Source: Anomaloglossus baeobatrachus (lineage: Eukaryota > Chordata > Amphibia > Anura > Aromobatidae). Taken from it: 64,000 bases of DNA. The position numbers and the translations under genes were made by a program. The stretch spans positions 175,529,958 to 175,593,957 of the forward strand of contig NC_134361.1 in the NCBI RefSeq assembly GCF_048569485.1, given 5' to 3'. Shown here piece by piece: positions 23,036 to 33,715 of the stretch (position 1 is its first letter; every line of letters starts with the position of its first letter). The notes under the pieces were generated by a model. The model was not told where the DNA came from. It did not search any database and saw only the letters and a list, made by a program, of their open reading frames with translations.

Positions 23036-23949
23036 ACAATAGAGGTGTACAGAGCGTGGAGAGCTACACATACAGAGGTATAGACACACAATGAGAAGAC
23101 ACATATACTACATATAGACCATGGAGAACATATACACACACACAGAGGTATAGACACACAATGAGATATCACGTATACTACATATAGACCATAGAGAACA
23201 TATACACACACAGAGGTATAGACACATAATGAGAAGACATATATACTACATATAGAACATGGAGAACATATACACACACAGAGGTATAGACATACACACA
23301 CAGAGGTATAGACACACAATGAGAAGACACATATACTACATATAGACCATGGAGAACATATACACACACACAGAGGTATAGACACACAATGAGATATCAC
23401 GTATACTACATATAGACCATAGAGAACATATACACACACAGAGGTATAGACACATAATGAGAAGACATATATACTACATATAGAACATGGAGAACATATA
23501 CACACACAGAGGTATAGACATACACACACAGAGGTATAGACACACAATGAGAAGACACATATACTACATATAGACCATGGAGAACATATACACACACACA
23601 GAGGTATAGACACACAATGAGATATCACGTATACTACATATAGACCATAGAGAACATATACACACACAGAGGTATAGACACATAATGAGAAGACATATAT
23701 ACTACATATAGAACATGGAGAACATATACACACACAGAGGTATAGACATACACACACAGAGGTATAGACACACAATGAGAAGACACATATACTACATATA
23801 GACCATGGAGAACATATACACACACACAGAGGTATAGACACACAATGAGATATCACGTATACTACATATAGACCATAGAGAACATATACACACACAGAGG
23901 TATAGACACATAATGAGAAGACATATATACTACATATAGACCATGGAGA

Positions 23950-23980
<31 letters not shown>

Positions 23981-24624
23981 GGTATAGACACACAATGAGA
24001 AGACACATATACTACATATATAACATGGAGAACATACACACATACAGAGGTATAGATACACAATGAGAAGACACATATACCGTACTACATATAGAACACG
24101 GAGAACATACACACACACAGAGGTATAGACACACAATGAGAAGTCATATATACTACATATAAAACATGGAGAACATATACGTATAGATACACAATGAGAA
24201 GATGCATATACTACATAGAAAACATGGAGAACATACAAACACAGAGGTATAGATACACAATGAGAAGACACATATACTACATATAAAACATGGAGAACAT
24301 ATACGTATAGATACACAATGAGAAGATGCATATACTACATAGAAAACATGGAGAACATACAAACACAGAGGTATAGATACACAATGAGAAGACACATATA
24401 CTACATATAAAACATGGAGAACACACACACACAGAGGTATAGACACACAGTGAGAAGACATATACTACATATAAAACATGGAGAACACACACACACACAC
24501 ACACACAGGTATAGACACACAATGAGAAGACACATATACTACATATATAACATGGAGAACATATACACACACAGGTATAGACACACAGTGAGAAGACACA
24601 TATACTACATATAAAACATGGAGA

Positions 24625-24657
<33 letters not shown>

Positions 24658-24915
24658 GAGGTATAGACACACAATGAGAAGTCACATAGACTACATATAG
24701 ACGATGGAGAACATATACACACACACAGAGGTATAGACACACAATGAGAAGTCATATATACTACATATAAAACTTGAAGAACATACACACATTCAGAGTT
24801 ATAGACACACAATGAGATATCACATATACTACATATAGAACATTGAGAACATATACACACAGAGGTATAGACACACAATGAGAAGACACATATACTACAT
24901 ATAGACCATGGAGAA
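23036..24915. repeat. Tandem array with 228-bp higher-order unit
   Basis: Monomers of about 65-90 bp share AGGTATAGACACACAATGAG, a CATATACTACATATAGA block and CATGGAGAACATA. From about 23040 to 23960 three monomer types repeat as a 228-bp unit, four times with near identity. To 24915 the monomers are more variable, with expanded CA runs. Because 228 is a multiple of three, a 346-codon - strand frame stays open. It is cysteine/valine/tyrosine-rich, purely repeat-derived and not a gene. Confidence 0.95.
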
Positions 24916-25265
24916 CATATAAACCCCAGGAGAACATGCAAATAACAAAGCTACAGAACAACAGGACACGTGTTGGTAAAGATATGGATCAGATACCAAA
25001 CACTCAGCCACAAATGTGATGACATATCTGCTCTGAAACTTGGAACATTAGTCAGTCAAAAACAAATTGGCCAGAAAAGGAGGAGCGTCCTATTCTTAGA
25101 TCTGAGGAGCGGAGTGACAGAACTGACCTATGAGATAAAGCGATGGTCTATGTACGTGCGGCAGCATCTGACAGGCAGCCAGGCCAACCCGGGGACGGGG
25201 ATAAAAAATGACTCCATGGTAATTAAGACGGAAAAAGTCTCTGCACGACGTGCCGCCATAGTGTG
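24916..25265 (+). other. Unique spacer with an unsupported 107-codon frame
   Basis: An open frame at 24970-25293 has a mixed composition unlike the satellites around it, but no domain, splice site or homology that I recognise. Its end runs into the next tandem array. Confidence 0.25.
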
Positions 25266-25570
25266 GTTCGAATACCTAATGTACACTCAATAGACTCACT
25301 GTATACAACATGCTCAGTGTACAGCTACAATATGACTGTGGTAATGTACAGCACAACATACTCATTATGTACAGTATATACCATGGACAGCCATGGCATG
25401 CTCATTATATACAGTATATACCATGTACAGCACAATACACTCTTTATATACAGCATATACCATGTACAGCCATGGCATACTCATTATGTACAGTATATAC
25501 CATGTACAGCACAACATACTCATATACAGTATATACCATGTACAGCACAACATACTCATTATATAAAGTA

Positions 25571-26370
25571 CTAGCTGTACTACCCGGCTTCGCCCGGGTT
25601 AATAACTGCTGTTAACAAAATAGAATGTATTAACAAAATTGTATTCTGCACACAAAAACCACAAAACAAATAGATATACATGCAATTATAATGTCTGTCT
25701 CCCCCTCTGTATATATCTCTCTGTCTCTCTCTCTATCTGTCTGTCTCTTTCCCTGTCTGTCTCTGACTGTCTCTGTCTCTTTCTCCGTCTGTCTCAATCT
25801 CTTTTCCTGTCTGTCTATCTAGCTCTTTCCTTGTCTATCTATCTCTGTCACTTTCCCTGTCTGTCTCTTTCCCTGTCTGTCTCTTTCCCTGTCTGTCTCT
25901 TTCCCTGTCTGTCTCTTTCCCTCTTTCCCTCTGTCTCTTTCCCTGTGTCTGTCTCTTTGTCTGTCTCTTTACCCGTCTTTGTCTGTCTCTTACCCTGTCT
26001 GTCTCTTTCCCTCTCTTTCCCTGTCTGTCTGTTTCCCTGTGTCTGTCTCTGTCTCTTTGTCTGTGTCTGCCTCTTTCCCTGTCTGTGTCTGTCTCTTTCC
26101 CTGGCTGCATTGTGACACGCCAACATTCCATATAAGGGCATGGCTGCGCATTCTTCTGAAGTTCTGGCAGCACTGTGGCTCCCAGCTCCATTTGCTTTAA
26201 TGGAGGCAGGTTTTTTGGTGAATAACTGTAAAGCGCGGGGTTAAAATTTCCCCTCAAAACATAGCCTATGATGCTCTCGGGGTCCAGAAGTGTGAGTGTG
26301 CAAAATTTTGTGGCTGTAGCTGCGACGGTGCAGATGCCAATCCCGGACATACACACATACGTACATGCAC

Positions 26371-26412
<42 letters not shown>

Positions 26413-26430
26413 TCAGCTTTATATATTAGA
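25571..26430 (-). mobile_element. Non-autonomous Helitron, copy 2
   Basis: On the - strand it begins TCTAATATATAAAGCTGAAT and ends CGGGCGAAGCCGGG, GTACAGCTAG. It is inserted between A and T (26431 and 25570 on that strand). It shares with copy 1 the TTAACCCCGC..CTTTACAGTTA and CCTCCATTAAAG blocks, and a long CTGTCTCTTTCC repeat (GACAGAGA on its own strand). No Rep/helicase gene. It is inserted within the 39-40-bp array. Confidence 0.9.
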
Positions 26431-27377
26431 TATACCATGTACAGCACAGCATATAGTATACACCATGTACAGCGCAACATACTCATTATATACAGTATAA
26501 ACTATGTACAGCCATGGCATACTCATTATATACAGTATATACCATGTACAGCACAACATACTCATTATATACAGTATATACCATGTACAACACAACATAC
26601 TCATTATATATAGTATATACCATGTACAGCCATGGCATTCTCATTATATATAGTATATACCATGTACAGCACAACATACTCATTATATACAGTATATACC
26701 ATGTATAGCCACGGCATACACATTATATATAGTATATACCATGTACAGCACAGCATACTCATTATATACAGTATATGCCATGTACAGCACAACATATTCA
26801 TTATATACAGTATATACCACGTACAGCCACGGCATACACATTATATACAGTATATATAATGTACAGCACAACATATTAATTATATACAGTATATACAATA
26901 TATAGCTCAGTAGACTCATTATATACAGCATATAACATGTACAGTCATGGTATACTCATTATATACAGTATATACAATATACAGCACAGCATACTCATTA
27001 TATATAGTATATATAATGTACAGGACAACATACTCATTATATACAGTATATATAAAGAATAGCTCAGCAAACTCATTATATACAGTGCCATGCACAGTCA
27101 TGGCATGCTCATTGTATTTAATATATATAATGTACAGCCATGGCATACTCATTGAATACAGTATATACAATGAACAACCATTGCATATTCATTATATGCA
27201 GTATATACTATGTGCAGCCATGGTATGCTCATTGTATACAGTATACTGTATATAAAACAAACATCACATACTCATTATATGCAGTATATACCATGTATGG
27301 CCATGGCATACACATTACATACAGTATATATAATGTACAACCATGATATACTCATTCTATACAGTATATACCATGTA

Positions 27378-28610
27378 CGAGGGGCTGCTGATAAGTCTTT
27401 GGCTTTACCCAGAAAGAAACGAGATTGGATGATGAAATCTTACATTTATTCCACATACTCTCCACTGATGTCACTTCTTACATCGGTATTCCAAGTTCTG
27501 TAAGCCTAGCAAAAAGAATGATTTCAGTTGTGCCCCAAACCAGGCATCCGTGGCAGCCATGGCATCAGAAATGTGAAATTTGGTACCATTGAGCAGTTTC
27601 TTCAGGTTTGGAAACAGATGATAGTCAGCGTGAGCTAGATCTGTTGAATAAGGTGCGTGGTCAACTAGCTGGAAGCCCAGCTCTGCCAGTTTTGCCGTGG
27701 TCGCTTGTGCAGTGTGAGTGGAGGCCTTGTCTTACAGGAACAAGATTCCTTTGGACAGCTTGCCGCACATTTTGGCCTTCAGAGCTGCCTTCAATTGGTC
27801 CAAAAGTTCAATGTAATACCCTGCATTGATGGTGGAAACCTTTTGAAGGTAGTCCACTAGCAGCACGCTCTCCTTATCCCAGAACACAGACACCATCACC
27901 TTACTGGCTGATTTTTGCACCCTGAACTTCTTTGGACGAGGAGAACCACTGTGCCTCCAGTCTTTTCACTGCTCCTTGTTTTCAGGGTCATACAAATAAA
28001 TCCAGGTCTCATCCATAGTGACCAGTTCTTATCAATCCGGAAACGATGACAAATGGACCAGGAATTTTCACTCACATGCTTCTCTGATCTGTTGTCAAAC
28101 ATTTGAGGACTCACTTTGCAAATCGCTTCATGGATGTTCATGGATAATGACGCAAACACGTTCACGGGAAATCCTCATGATGTCTGCTATTGCTGTAGCT
28201 GAAATTCGTCGATTCTCCAGTATGAGGTTGTGCACAGCATTGACAATCTCCGGAACAACAACCACTCTCGGTCATCCAGGACGTTCCTCATCATTGAGGC
28301 TGAAGTGGCCCGTTTTAAATTTGGCAACCCAGTTCTTAACTGTGAATATAAAGGGCATTGATCCCCCAATGTCTGCGAGATATCACCATCCACCATCGTG
28401 GACTTTCCTTGCAGAAACAAGAATTTTATCCCTCCTCTGTCTCAGTTGCTGTGAAGATCGCATTAGACTCCGCCATTTTGTTTTCCCGCGTGTGTAGAAC
28501 ACTGTCGCCATAAACAACAAACACAACATTTTGAAAACATATATTAGACAAATAAGGCTTTCATGTGATGTAACATTCGTTACCATAGAAACAAAAAAAA
28601 ACACAAAGCC
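27378..28610 (-). mobile_element. Mariner-like transposon, decayed
   Basis: The end at 27378 reads CGAGGGGCTGCTGATAAGTC, then TTTGGCTTTACCC, a mariner-type terminus. At the other end only the inner part (ACAAAGCC, near 28602) is seen, so that terminus looks truncated. The transposase lies on the - strand. The element sits inside the 39-40-bp array. Confidence 0.75.
27480..28480 (-). pseudogene. Mariner transposase, several frame breaks
   Basis: Mariner transposases are DD34D enzymes that move the element into TA sites. On the - strand the following can be read in order: an N-terminal helix-turn-helix region (RQRRDKILVSARK and NVFASLSMNIHEAICKVSPQ, about 28440-28080), the first-aspartate region (MDETWIYLYDPENK, about 28021-27975), SASKVMVSVFWDKESVLLVD (about 27915-27856), YIELLDQLKAALKAKM and a GILFL block leading to the next aspartate region (about 27740). 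These lie in at least two frames with stops between them. The order and content match mariner (MLE) proteins closely. No intact enzyme can be made from this copy. Its flanks give no hint of co-option by the host. Confidence 0.75.
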
Positions 28611-29269
28611 ATCCATGGCATACACATTATATACCATGTACAGCCATGACATGATCATTGTATACAGTATATATAATGTACAGCACAACATACTCATTAT
28701 GTTCCGTATAAACAATATACAACCATGGCATACTCATGAAACAGTATTCAAGTCTACAGTATGCTCATTATATACAGTATATATAATGTACAACCATGGG
28801 ATATTCATTATATACAGAATATATAGTGTAAAGCAACAATATACTCGATGTATACAGTGTACATAATGTACAGCCATGCCATACACCATACATAATGTCC
28901 TGTCACAGCATACCCATTGTATAAGGTGCATATAATATGATTACACTGTAGACGTACTGCATATGAGATAGTTAACATATATATACCCACTGTATAATCT
29001 TTGCATGCACCATGCTCTATTTATAATCACAGTATCGTCATAGCATGTGCAATGTACAGCCACAACATGACGTGTTCACAAAATACTCAGAATTCAACAC
29101 TGTATACATGTTGCGTTCATAATTCAATACATACTTATAGCACACAGTACATAATATCCAAACATAGTATATTCCTGTTTTACACTACAATACACAGCAT
29201 ATTCAGTGTACCCATGCACGTTCAAAGAATACAGTATATATAAGTATAGACACATAACTACAAAACATA

Positions 29270-30161
29270 CAGTGTGTCCACCCATATCCTGTCCACCGCC
29301 ATTAACTTGAGAACGGCGGCAGCTATAGGCATAGAAGTGGTGTCTAGGTATAGTAAAGTAGCCATGCACTACGCAATGAAACTACCTATAGCGCCACCTG
29401 GTGGAAAACAATGGAGTTAGCATTTTTATCTCAAAAGCGGAACGAGATAGAGGAAAAAAAGTGAATTAAAAAATTGTAGGGCATCATCAATTCAATACGA
29501 ATCGACACCTTGCATAGAGAAATGCTATGATATGAAACCCATGACCCCCCCAAAACAGTGAATGCTGGTCAAGCATATGGCGCTCATTGAACTTTGATGC
29601 TCAAAGTGGCCCCCGTCAGCTGCAATGCACATCTGGACTCTGCACAGCATACTGTATATTGCTGAATGTTGTGCAATATGGTAGGTGACACATTTGCACA
29701 AGCATCTGTGATACGTCGTCGTAGATCCTGCAATGTTAGTGGAGGGGTCGCATACACCTGCTGTTTGATGTGGCCTCACAGAAAGAAGTCCAATGGGGTC
29801 AGGGCAGGTGATCACGCAGCCACCATACCCAATGACTTGTAGGAAGGTCTCCATGAGGTGTCGCTTCACGTCCGCAGCCTTGTGAGTTTTACACGTTCTA
29901 ATCATAGCATTTCTGTATGCAAGGTGTTGATTCATATTGAATTGATGATGCCCTTCAACTTTGTAATTCACTTTTTTTCTCTATCTCACTCCGTTTTCGA
30001 GATAAAAATGCTAACTCCGTTGTTTTCCACCAGGTGGCGCTATAGGTGGTTTCATTGCGTAGCGCATGGCTACTTTACTATACCTAGACACCACTTCTAT
30101 GCCTATAGCTGCTGACGTTCTCAAGTTAATGGCGGTGGACAGGATATGGGTGGACACACTG
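29270..30161 (-). mobile_element. Tc1/mariner-superfamily element with about 190-bp TIRs
   Basis: The ends at 29270-29460 and about 29970-30161 are inverted copies (CAGTGTGTCCACCCATATCC, TGTCCACCGCCATTAACTTG). The flanking TA at 29268-29269 and 30162-30163 is a clean target duplication. On the - strand the middle encodes SPDLTPLDFFL followed by QQVYATPPLTLQDLRRRITD, DACANVSP and AADGGHFEH, the C-terminal part of an IS630/mariner-type transposase. The N-terminal part is missing, so this is an internally deleted copy. It lies in the tail of a SINE at 30170. Confidence 0.85.
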
Positions 30162-30169
30162 TATGTAAC

Positions 30170-30364
30170 TGGCTTATAGAGCACCACTAATTCCACAGCA
30201 GTACAGATATCATCACGGTCCCCAACAATCTAATTCCCTATCAGTTTGTCTTTGAAGTGTTGGAGGAAACCAGAGGAAACACACCTTGCAGATGTCCTTG
30301 GTGGAATTTGAACCCAGTACCCCAGCGCTGCAAGACAACAGTACTAACCACTGAGCCTCCATGA
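30170..30364 (-). mobile_element. tRNA-headed SINE, copy 1
   Basis: On the - strand: AGGCTCAGTGGTTAG (A-box-like) at about 30358, then GGGTTCAAATTCC (B-box-like) at about 30315, a body with TCCTCCAACACTTCAAAGAC, and a tail GCTGTGGAATTAGTGGTGCT with CTATAA. A- and B-boxes are the RNA polymerase III promoter of tRNA-derived SINEs. The tail resembles the L2-type LINE tail at about 9453. Confidence 0.65.
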
Positions 30365-30410
30365 TGTCTGTGTGGGATGCCTGTGTGTGTATATATAGCT
30401 CAATGTATAC

Positions 30411-30414
<4 letters not shown>

Positions 30415-30481
<67 letters not shown>
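30415..30481. repeat. (TA)n microsatellite
   Basis: About 33 TA units. Confidence 0.98.
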
Positions 30482-30494
<13 letters not shown>

Positions 30495-30496
30495 TA

Positions 30497-31600
30497 CAGT
30501 ATATCATAAAAGTAAGTACACCCCTCGTATTTTTGTAAATATTTTAATATCTTTTCATGGGACAACACTAAAGATGTGACACTTTGATACAATGTACAGT
30601 AGTCAGTTGTGGCTTGATTCATACGTCCTTTGCAATGTTTAATCTGCCCAATCTCTAGAGTAAGATAATCTTCTCTGATGAGTCTAATTTTCAGCTTTGC
30701 CCAACACCTGGTTGTCTAATGGTTATATGGAGGCCTGGAGAGGCGTACAAGCCACAATGTCGTGCACCCACTGTGAAATTTGGTGGAGATCGGTGATGAT
30801 CTGGGAATGCTTCAGCAAGGCTGGAATTGGGCAGATTAAACTTTGCAAAGGACGTATGAAACTGGGGAAAGACTGAACCCAAAGTGTGTTAAGAAGTCAG
30901 TGAAATGTGGTGGAGGGAGTGTCATGTTTGGGGAATGTTTTCTGTAGCAGGAGTTGGATCTCTCATACAGCTATATGACAACAGAGTGAATGCAAGTGTG
31001 TATCAGATCCTTCTTCAACAACACGTGGTTCCTTTCTTGCGTTCATCACTCAATCAGCCAGCAATTTCCATGCAGGACAAAGCCCCCTACATACAGCAAA
31101 ATGGGTAAAGCAGTTCCTTGAAACAGAAAACTTTGAAACAATGAAATAATCAGCCCAGAGTCCTGATCTAAACCTAATAGAAAACCTCTGGAAAATCCTT
31201 GGTGACAAAGTTATGGTCAAGAAACCCACAACAGTCAAAGAACTGAGGAAGAGACTGGAAGAAGAGTGGACCAAAATCACACCAGAGCAGTGTGCGAGAC
31301 TAGTGATGTCCTGTGGCCACAGATGTGCTGAAGTCATTCACAGCAACTACTTGTACGCGTCCTACTGATTAGTGACTGTTGTTACCTTGAGAAAATTTAC
31401 TGATAATCTTTCTCTGTGCTATAGTCATTGCTGTTCTCATAAGTTTTATGTTGATAAACTTTGGATCTTTTGCAAAACACTGCTCTAGTGGCACGGTGCA
31501 CCCCTTACAAAAAACCTTCAAATGTTGATCAATGTAGATTACATTATTTCTGAAAAAAGCAAGTGATCGAACGTTGTTCTCTAATTTTGATCTCCAATGT
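30497..31600 (+). mobile_element. Chimeric Tc1-like element, one end recognised
   Basis: Begins CAGTATATCATAAAAGTAAG, TACACCCCTCG after a TA, a Tc1-type terminus. The C-terminal transposase end is near 31152-31366 (SPDLNLIENLWKILGDKVMV, then TVKELRKRLEEEW). At 30625-30861 a block from a different Tc1 family (TVKFGGDRVMIWECFSKAG) is flanked by its own inverted repeat, CATACGTCCTTTGCAATGTT and its complement. The matching right terminus was not found. Several stops and frame changes. Confidence 0.6.
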
Positions 31601-32560
31601 AAGTGTGTGTGTGTGTATATATATATACATATATAGTACAGACCAAAAGTTTGGACACACCTTCTCATTCAAAGAGTTTTCTTTATTTTCATGACTTAAA
31701 ATTATAGATTCACATTGAAGGCATCAAAACTATAAATTAACACATGTGGAATGAAATACTTAACAAAAAAGTGTGAAACAACTGGAAATATGTCTTATAT
31801 TCTAGGTTCTTCAAAGTAGCCACTTTTTGCTTTGATTACTGTTTTGCAAACTTTTGGCATTCTCTTGATGAGCTTCAAGAGGTAGTCACCGGAAATGATT
31901 TTCACTTTACAGGTGTGCCCTGTCAGGGTTAATAAGTGGGATTTCTTGCCTTAAAAATGGGGTTGGGACTATCAGTTGTGTTGTGCAGAAGTCTGGTGGA
32001 TACACAGCTGATAGTCCTACTGAATAGACTGTTAGACTTTGTATTATGGCAAGAAAAAAGCAGCTAAGTAAAGAAAAACGACTGGCCATCATTACTTTAA
32101 GAAATGAAGGTCAGTCAGTCCGAAAAATTGGGAAAACTTTTAAAGTGTCCCCAAGTGCAGTGGCAAAAACCATCAAATGCTACAAAGAAACTGGCTCACA
32201 TGAGGACCGCCCCAGGAAAGGAAGACCAAGAGTCACCTCTGCTGCGGAGGATAAGTTTATCCGAGTCACCAGCCTCAGAAATCACAGGTTAACAGCAGTT
32301 CAGATTAGAGACCAGGTCAATGCCACACAGAGTTCTAGCAGTAGACACATCTCTAGAACAACTGTTAAGAGGAGATTTTGTGCAGCAGGCCTTCATGGTA
32401 AAATAGCTGCTAGGAAACCACTGCTAAGGACAGGCAACAAGCAGAAGAGACTTGTTTGGGCTAAAGAACACAAGGAATGGACATTAGACCAGTGGAAATC
32501 TGTGCTTTGGTCTGATGAGTCCAAATTTGAGATCTTTGGATCCAACCATCGTGTCTTTGT

Positions 32561-32992
32561 AAAGGAAAAAGAGACTGAGTTTTATATGGCCATACATAAT
32601 TAAGGGAAAAATATACAGTGCACCCAGAAATATATATAAATATTTTATTTTCACAATGTCATACAAAATAGGGGCACTGTCACAAAGATGGATTGTTAAA
32701 ATTATAACAGTGGCTGGAGTATATAGACAACAGAGATATCCCATACAAGGACCTCAACGGCATCATATAATAACAGGGTAGTCCCAAGATTACAAGGGTA
32801 TTGCATAGTACAGAGTCATTAATGAAGAAAGTCCCACAAGGCATACATCAGGACAATCATTCATATCCTATGTAAAAATTGGAACAATCGCTTACCCATA
32901 TTAAAGTGCCAGTGCAAACGCCGTGTCAGGGGTCCAGTAGGAAGAGAGGGGAAGCCCCGACGCGTTTCGCAGAAGTGCTTCCTCGGGGGGCA
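32561..32992 (-). mobile_element. Retroposon-like insertion with hammerhead-like 5' end
   Basis: Flanked by GTGTCTTTGT at 32551-32560 and 32993-33002, a 10-bp target duplication. On the - strand it starts with the hammerhead-like motif at 32990-32954 and ends in an AATAAAATATTTATATA region and a short non-coding tail. A target duplication of this size fits target-primed reverse transcription. Hammerheads are known in Penelope-like elements, so a truncated or short Penelope-like element is the best guess. No protein is encoded. Confidence 0.55.
32954..32990 (-). ncRNA. Hammerhead-ribozyme-like motif
   Basis: On the - strand: CCCCGAGGA, AGCACTTCTGC, GAAAC, GCGTCGGGG. CCCCGA pairs with TCGGGG (helix I) and GCA with TGC (helix II). 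CGAGGA matches the CUGANGA core except that U4 is C, GAAAC is intact, and GCGTC would give a GUC cleavage triplet with a very short helix III, as in the small hammerheads of retroelements. Activity is not established. Confidence 0.4.
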
Positions 32993-33715
32993 GTGTCTTT
33001 GTGTGACGCAGAAAAGGTGAACGGATGGACTCTACATGCCTGGTTCCCACCGTGAAGCATGGAGGAGGAGGTGTGATGGTGTGGGGGTGCTTTGCTAGTG
33101 ACACTGTTGGGGATTTATTCAAAATTGAAGGCATACTGAACCAGCATGGCTACCACAGCATCTTGCAGCGGCATGCTATTCCATCCGGTTTGCGTTTAGT
33201 TAGACTATAATTTATTTTTCAACAGTACAATGACCTCAAACACACCTCCAGGCTGTGTAAGGGCTATTTGAGTGATGGGGTGCTACACCAGATGACCTGG
33301 CCTCCACAGTCACCAGACCTGAACCCAATCGAGATGGTTTGGGGTGAGCTGAACCGCAGAGTGAACACAAAAGGGCCAACAAGTGCTAAGCATCTCTGGG
33401 AACTCCTTCAAGACTGTTGGAAAACCATTTCCGGTGACTGCCTCTTGATGCTCATCAAGAGAATGCCAAGAGTGTGCAAAGCAGTCATCAAAGCAAAAGG
33501 TGGCTACTTTGAAGAACCTAGAATATAAGACATATTTTCAGTTGTTTCACATATTGTTGTTAAGTATTTCATTCCACATGTGCTAATTCATAGTTTTGAT
33601 GCCTTCAATGTGAATCTACAATTTTCAGAGCCATGAAAAAAAAAGAAAACTCTGAATGAGAAGGTGTGTCCAAACTTTTGGTCTCTACATATATATACTG
33701 TATATATATATATAT

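Larger units (their letters stand above)
25266..29250. repeat. 39-40-bp tandem array, interrupted twice
   Basis: The unit reads CATACTCATTATATACAGTA then TATACCATGTACAGCACAA or ...GCCATGG. Clear copies run at 25340-25570, 26430-27375 and, more degenerate, 28620-29250. Interruptions are the Helitron at 25571-26430 and the mariner at 27378-28610. The many short reading frames rich in tyrosine, isoleucine and methionine are artefacts. Confidence 0.9.
32046..33528 (+). pseudogene. Tc1 transposase, split by an insertion
   Basis: The enzyme excises and reinserts the element at TA dinucleotides. The 5' part starts at 32046 (MARKKQLSKEKRLAIITLRN) and carries the paired-type DNA-binding region with two helix-turn-helix parts (about residues 1-110), a GRPR-type linker (DRPRKGRPRVTS) and the first catalytic aspartate in VLWSDESKFEIFGSNHRVF (about 32508-32560). 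The insertion follows. The 3' part resumes at 33003 (GWTLHAW.. in frame shift, TVKHGGGGVMVWGCFASD), then QQYNDLKHTS, SPDLNPIEMVWGELNRRV and a stop at 33526-33528. The second catalytic aspartate (QQDND in relatives) is tyrosine here. A stop lies near 33208. The copy is inactive, but about 90% of the reading frame can be aligned with the usual 340-residue protein. Family call is firm. Confidence 0.85.
31639..33685 (+). mobile_element. Tc1-like transposon, nearly full length, with a nested insertion
   Basis: The left end CAGACCAAAAGTTTGGACAC and the right end GTGTCCAAACTTTTGGTCTC are inverted repeats. TA flanks at 31637-31638 and 33686-33687. The transposase frame starts at 32046. A foreign 432-bp segment (32561-32992) is nested inside. 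Same family as the copy at 42426-43346. Confidence 0.9.

Noticed and set aside
23023-24063. 346-codon - strand frame
   Set aside because: Produced by a 228-bp tandem repeat whose length is a multiple of three; cysteine/tyrosine/valine repeats only.
23036-24915. Possible CRISPR-like array
   Set aside because: The spacers are not unique, the units are eukaryotic microsatellite-type sequence and no cas genes are present.
24970-25293. 107-codon frame between two arrays
   Set aside because: No recognisable domain or splice signal, and the end runs into tandem repeat. Length is within chance expectation.
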